Shown in pieces: positions 60,734 to 64,000 of a stretch of DNA of 64,000 nt. The DNA is taken from the NCBI RefSeq assembly GCF_001429065.1, contig NZ_LMIB01000017.1:41074-105073 (forward strand), in the 5' to 3' direction. The DNA is from Sphingomonas sp. Root710 (GTDB lineage: Bacteria > Pseudomonadota > Alphaproteobacteria > Sphingomonadales > Sphingomonadaceae). The translations under genes and the position numbers were made by a program. Each line of letters begins with the position of its first letter. Position 1 is the first letter of the stretch. The notes under the pieces are model-generated. The model did no database searches and was not told the DNA's origin. It was given only the letters and a program-made list of their open reading frames with translations.

Positions 60734-62916
60734 GCGCCGCCCACCAATCGCCGTGCCGCCGCGACGATCTGATCGGTGGAGGGCATGGTCGCGCCATAGG
60801 CCGGGCCGGTGGCGATGAAGCTGTCCTCGGCGGTCAGCCGCGCATGGGGCAGGAAGGTGCGTTCGGCGAGCAGCGCCATCAGCGCCTCGGCCACCCCGCC
60901 GGTCCGCCGCGTCTCGTCGACGATCAGCACGTTGGCGCAGCCCTCCAGGGCGGCGACGATGCCGTCCTCGGGAATAGGCGAGAGCCAGCGCATGTCGATC
61001 ACCCGCGCATCGATCCCCTCTTCGCCCAGCCGCTTCTGCGCTTGCCGCGACAGATAGGTGCCGTTGCCGAACGTCAGGATGCCGAGGTCGCGGCCATCGC
61101 CATGCACGCCGACCTGGCCGAAGGCGATCCGCTCGGACGGGTCGGGATAAAGGTCGAGCCAGCCATTGTCGCCGGGCTCGTGCAGATCGCGCATCGGATA
61201 GAGCGCGATCGGCTCGAGGAACACCACCAGTCTTTGTTCTTCGCGCGCCAGCCTGACGCATTCGCGGAGCATCATCGCCGCGTCCGTACCGTTGGACGGG
61301 CAGGCAAGTATCAGCCCGGGGATGTCGCGCAGCACCGCGACCGAATTGTCGTTGTGGAAATGGCCGCCAAAGCCCTTCTGGTAGCCGAGCCCGGCGATGC
61401 GGACGACCATGGGATTGCTATATTGGCCGTTGGAGAAGAAGGGCAGCGTCGCCGCCTCGCCGCGCAGCTGATCCTCGGCATTGTGGAGATAGGCGAGGAA
61501 CTGGATCTCCGGCATCGGCAGAAAGCCGTTGTGCGCCATGCCGATGCCGAGCCCGAGGATCGACTGTTCGTCGAGCAGCGTGTCGATGACGCGGCTCGGG
61601 CCGAAGCGGGCGCTGAGCTTCTGGGTCACGCCATAGACGCCGCCCTTGCGGCCGACATCCTCGCCCATCAGCACGATCTCGCCGTGCGCCAGCATCAGGT
61701 CGGTCAGCGCCCAGTTGATCAGCCGCGACATGATCTGCGGGCTGTCCATCGCCTTGAGGTCGCCGCCAAAGGCCGCGGCGCGCGCCTCGTCCGAAGGGCC
61801 GTTGCCGATCATGCAGCTGCGCGGCGGGGGGATCAGGCTGGCCATCACCTCGGGCGCGGTGCGCAGCCGGGGGCGGGTCACCGCCTCGGCGGCGATCCGC
61901 TCGACTCGCGCTCCGGTCTCCTGATAGATGGCGAGCGCGTCGTCGAGATCGAGCGCGCCGACCTCGGCGAGCAGCCGCGCCGCGTGCAGCAGCGGATCAT
62001 GCGCCTCCTCCGCCTCGATTTCCTCGCGCGGCATATAGGTGGTGGGCATGTCCGCGCCGGCATGACCGTAGAGGCGCAGGGTGCGGATATGCAGGAAGGC
62101 GGGCCTGCGCCGGGCGCGGACATAGGCGGCGGCGTCGCTGGCGACGCGATAGGCGTCGTAGAGGTCGAGGCCGTCGCAGGCGAAATATTCGAGGCCAGGC
62201 CGCTGAGCGAAGGTGGCGGCGATCCAGCCTTTCGGCGTCTTGGTCGAAATGCCGATGCCATTGTCCTCGCAGACGAACAGCAGCGGCAGCGGGACCCCCT
62301 GATAGCTGGTCCATTGCGCGGCGTTGAACGCGCCCTGCGCGGTCGAATGGTTGGCCGAGGCGTCGCCGAACGAGCACATCACGATCGCGTCGTCGGCAAG
62401 CACCTGATGCTCGGGCGGATGCCGCCGGGCGAGGCCGACCGAATAGGCCGCGCCGACCGCCTTGGGCAGATGGCTCGCGATCGTCGAGGTCTGCGGCGGG
62501 ATGTTGAGCGCCTTCGAGCCGAGCACCTTGTGGCGGCCGCCCGAGATTGGGTCCTCGGTCGAGCAGGCGAAGGACAGCAGCATGTCCCAGGCAATCGACT
62601 GGCCGGGGACCTGATTGGCGCGCTCGATCTGGAAGGCGGCGTCGCGATAGTGGAGGAAGGCCATGTCGGTCGGCCGCAGCGCGGCGGCGACCGCGGCCAT
62701 CCCTTCATGGCCTGACGAACCGATCGTATAGAATCCCTGGCCCTTGGCCTGCATCGCCCGGCTGACCCGGTCGAGCGCGCGCGACAGGCAGGCGGAGCGG
62801 TAGATCGACACCGCCTGCGTGTTGGTCAGCGGCCCGGCCGGCGGACGCCCCTGCGGCAGGTCGCCGCTTGCGACCCGCCGCAGGAAATTGTCATGGACGA
62901 TCTGGGCCCGGTCCAT
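60730..62916 (-). CDS. Fused 2-oxoacid dehydrogenase E1 (alpha-beta)
   Basis: This is a 728-residue protein in which E1 alpha (about 1-370) and E1 beta (about 385-728) are one chain. The alpha half has GSSGHEGMAAVAAAL and the thiamine-diphosphate motif GDASANHSTAQGAFN...CEDNGIGIST, with GDA instead of GDG. The beta half has MGEDVGRKGGVYGVTQKL, DTLLDEQSILGLGIGMAHNG, MPEIQFLAYLHNAEDQLRGEAA and the C-terminal VDETRRTGGVAEA. It resembles branched-chain 2-oxoacid dehydrogenase E1. The E2 and E3 genes are not in view. Confidence 0.9.
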   Translation of the reverse strand: MDRAQIVHDNFLRRVASGDLPQGRPPAGPLTNTQAVSIYRSACLSRALDRVSRAMQAKGQGFYTIGSSGHEGMAAVAAALRPTDMAFLHYRDAAFQIERANQVPGQSIAWDMLLSFACSTEDPISGGRHKVLGSKALNIPPQTSTIASHLPKAVGAAYSVGLARRHPPEHQVLADDAIVMCSFGDASANHSTAQGAFNAAQWTSYQGVPLPLLFVCEDNGIGISTKTPKGWIAATFAQRPGLEYFACDGLDLYDAYRVASDAAAYVRARRRPAFLHIRTLRLYGHAGADMPTTYMPREEIEAEEAHDPLLHAARLLAEVGALDLDDALAIYQETGARVERIAAEAVTRPRLRTAPEVMASLIPPPRSCMIGNGPSDEARAAAFGGDLKAMDSPQIMSRLINWALTDLMLAHGEIVLMGEDVGRKGGVYGVTQKLSARFGPSRVIDTLLDEQSILGLGIGMAHNGFLPMPEIQFLAYLHNAEDQLRGEAATLPFFSNGQYSNPMVVRIAGLGYQKGFGGHFHNDNSVAVLRDIPGLILACPSNGTDAAMMLRECVRLAREEQRLVVFLEPIALYPMRDLHEPGDNGWLDLYPDPSERIAFGQVGVHGDGRDLGILTFGNGTYLSRQAQKRLGEEGIDARVIDMRWLSPIPEDGIVAALEGCANVLIVDETRRTGGVAEALMALLAERTFLPHARLTAEDSFIATGPAYGATMPSTDQIVAAARRLVGGA

Positions 62917-62923
62917 CTTGGTC

Positions 62924-64000
62924 TCAGAAGAAGGCCTGGAGCCCGGTCTGGGCGCGGCCCAGGATCAGCGCGTGGACATCGTGCGCGCCTTCATAGGTGT
63001 TGACCGTTTCCAGATTGACCATGTGGCGCATCACCTGAAACTCGTCGGAGATGCCGTTGCCGCCATGCATGTCGCGCGCCATCCGGGCGATATCAAGCGC
63101 CTTGCCGCAATTGTTGCGTTTGACGATCGAGATCATCTCGGGGGCCATCCGGCCTTCGTCGAACAGGCGGCCGACGCGCAAGGAAGCCTGCAGGCCCAGC
63201 GCGATCTCGGTCTGCATGTCGGCCAGCTTCTTCTGGAAGAGCTGGGTCTGCGCGAGCGGGCGCCCGAACTGCTTGCGGTCGAGGCCATATTGGCGTGCGG
63301 CGTGCCAGCAGAACTCCGCCGCGCCCATTGCGCCCCAGCTGATGCCGTAGCGAGCGCGGTTGAGGCAGCCGAACGGGCCGCCGAGGCCTTCGGCATTCGG
63401 AAGCAGCGCTTCCTCGCCCACCTCGACCTCGTCGAGGACGATCTCGCCGGTGATCGAGGCGCGCAGCGACAGCTTCCCCTCAATTTTCGGCGCGGACAGG
63501 CCCTTCAACCCCTTTTCAAGGACGAAGCCGCGGATCTTGCCGCCATGCGCGTCGGACTTGGCCCAGACCACGAAGACGTCGGCGATCGGCGCGTTGGAGA
63601 TCCAGGTCTTGGAGCCGTTGAGGCGGTAGCCTCCATCGACCTTCGTCGCGCGCGTCTTCATGCCGCCGGGGTCGGATCCGGCGTCGGGTTCGGTGAGCCC
63701 GAAGCAGCCGATCCATTCGCCCGAGGCGAGCTTGGGAAGATAGCGGCGCTTCTGCGCTCCGGAGCCATAGGCATAGATCGGGTGCATCACGAGCGACGAC
63801 TGTACCGACATCATCGAACGATAGCCTGAGTCGACGCGCTCGACCTCGCGCGCGATCAGGCCATAGGCGACATAGCCGACGCCCGCGCCGCCATATTCGG
63901 CCGGGATGGTCGCGCCGAGCAGGCCGAGTTCGCCCATTTCGCGGAAGATCGCCGGGTCGGTCTTCTCCTCGCGATAGGCCTCGATCACGCGGGGCTGGAG
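62924..64000 (-). CDS. gcdH: Glutaryl-CoA dehydrogenase-like enzyme, 5' end beyond the window
   Basis: This is a partial acyl-CoA dehydrogenase of the glutaryl-CoA type, missing about the first 40 residues at the window edge (the frame is open to base 64000). [53 protein letters not shown] and [17 protein letters not shown] are typical, and the C-terminal [27 protein letters not shown] carries the catalytic Glu. It would oxidise and decarboxylate glutaryl-CoA to crotonyl-CoA, though non-decarboxylating relatives exist. It is seven bases before the E1 gene. Confidence 0.88.
   Translation of the reverse strand, partial: LQPRVIEAYREEKTDPAIFREMGELGLLGATIPAEYGGAGVGYVAYGLIAREVERVDSGYRSMMSVQSSLVMHPIYAYGSGAQKRRYLPKLASGEWIGCFGLTEPDAGSDPGGMKTRATKVDGGYRLNGSKTWISNAPIADVFVVWAKSDAHGGKIRGFVLEKGLKGLSAPKIEGKLSLRASITGEIVLDEVEVGEEALLPNAEGLGGPFGCLNRARYGISWGAMGAAEFCWHAARQYGLDRKQFGRPLAQTQLFQKKLADMQTEIALGLQASLRVGRLFDEGRMAPEMISIVKRNNCGKALDIARMARDMHGGNGISDEFQVMRHMVNLETVNTYEGAHDVHALILGRAQTGLQAFF

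Noticed and set aside
60592-62715. Open frame of about 700 codons opposite the fused E1 gene
   Set aside because: The minus-strand frame has full E1 alpha and beta motifs. The antisense product is Arg/Gly/Ala/Asp/His-biased and matches no family I know.
1-64000. CRISPR arrays, tRNA/rRNA genes, insertion sequences, prophage or toxin-antitoxin modules
   Set aside because: No spaced direct repeats, no cloverleaf-like gaps, no transposase or integrase motifs and no small paired toxin-like genes were seen. All gaps are under 300 bases.

Overview
The window looks like a chromosomal segment of an alphaproteobacterium of the order Sphingomonadales (a sphingomonad; Rhizorhabdus/Sphingomonas is my best guess, not proven). 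The reasons are high GC with GC-rich third positions, the COG4223-hemD-hemC and tsaD-gpsA arrangements, a ubiquinol-cytochrome c chaperone next to a YceD protein, a sphingomonad-style copA-copB pair, many acyl-CoA dehydrogenases, and GC-rich palindromic repeats of a type I associate with this group. Coding density is very high. No gap exceeds 300 bases; the longest are 6591-6840, 43613-43878 and about 54080-54297. I found no rRNA, tRNA, CRISPR array, phage or insertion sequence.

Region by region. 0-10.7 kb is housekeeping: haem synthesis (hemC, hemD, a mitofilin-like protein), a MATE exporter, a soluble PAS chemoreceptor, a large membrane protein, tsaD, gpsA, bamE, a cytochrome bc1 assembly chaperone and YceD. 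10.7-24 kb holds nhaA, a membrane chemoreceptor with a CHASE4-like sensor, nadB, an ABC ATPase, an RNase H with one catalytic residue missing, small proteins, tldD, a patatin, and the glnK-amtB ammonium operon behind a clear sigma-54 promoter. 24-30 kb holds a BLH-family phosphatase, recQ, an acyltransferase, an Atm1-type ABC exporter and a TauE/SafE permease. 30-39.4 kb is a fatty-acyl or ring-degradation type beta-oxidation cluster: a CitE-like lyase, two acyl-CoA dehydrogenases, an SDR, a thiolase, a MaoC hydratase, a tandem double-TetR and a single TetR. 39.4-43.6 kb is a three-gene signalling operon: TonB-dependent receptor, YfiR protein and hybrid histidine kinase.

44-50.6 kb is a 2-hydroxyacid (glycolate/lactate) oxidation region, with a flavin oxidase divergent from glcD-glcE-glcF-glcG and a gamma carbonic anhydrase. 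50.6-56.5 kb is an accessory catabolic region: a second tandem double-TetR, a GntR/FCD regulator, an SDR, a broken acyl-CoA dehydrogenase, a medium-chain reductase and an epoxide-hydrolase-like protein, with several palindromic operator candidates. 56.6-59.7 kb is a copper resistance operon (small Cys/His/Met protein, copA, copB). 59.7 kb to the end is an operon of a glutaryl-CoA-dehydrogenase-like enzyme, a fused 2-oxoacid dehydrogenase E1 and a malonyltransferase-like protein.

The most interesting items are the YfiR system in which a histidine kinase seems to take the place of the usual diguanylate cyclase, the GcdH/E1/malonyltransferase operon, the two double-TetR regulators with a shared upstream motif at two nearby operons, the copper motif shared by CopA and CopB, the broken dehydrogenase behind an intact control region, and two palindromic repeats with compensatory changes in their arms.
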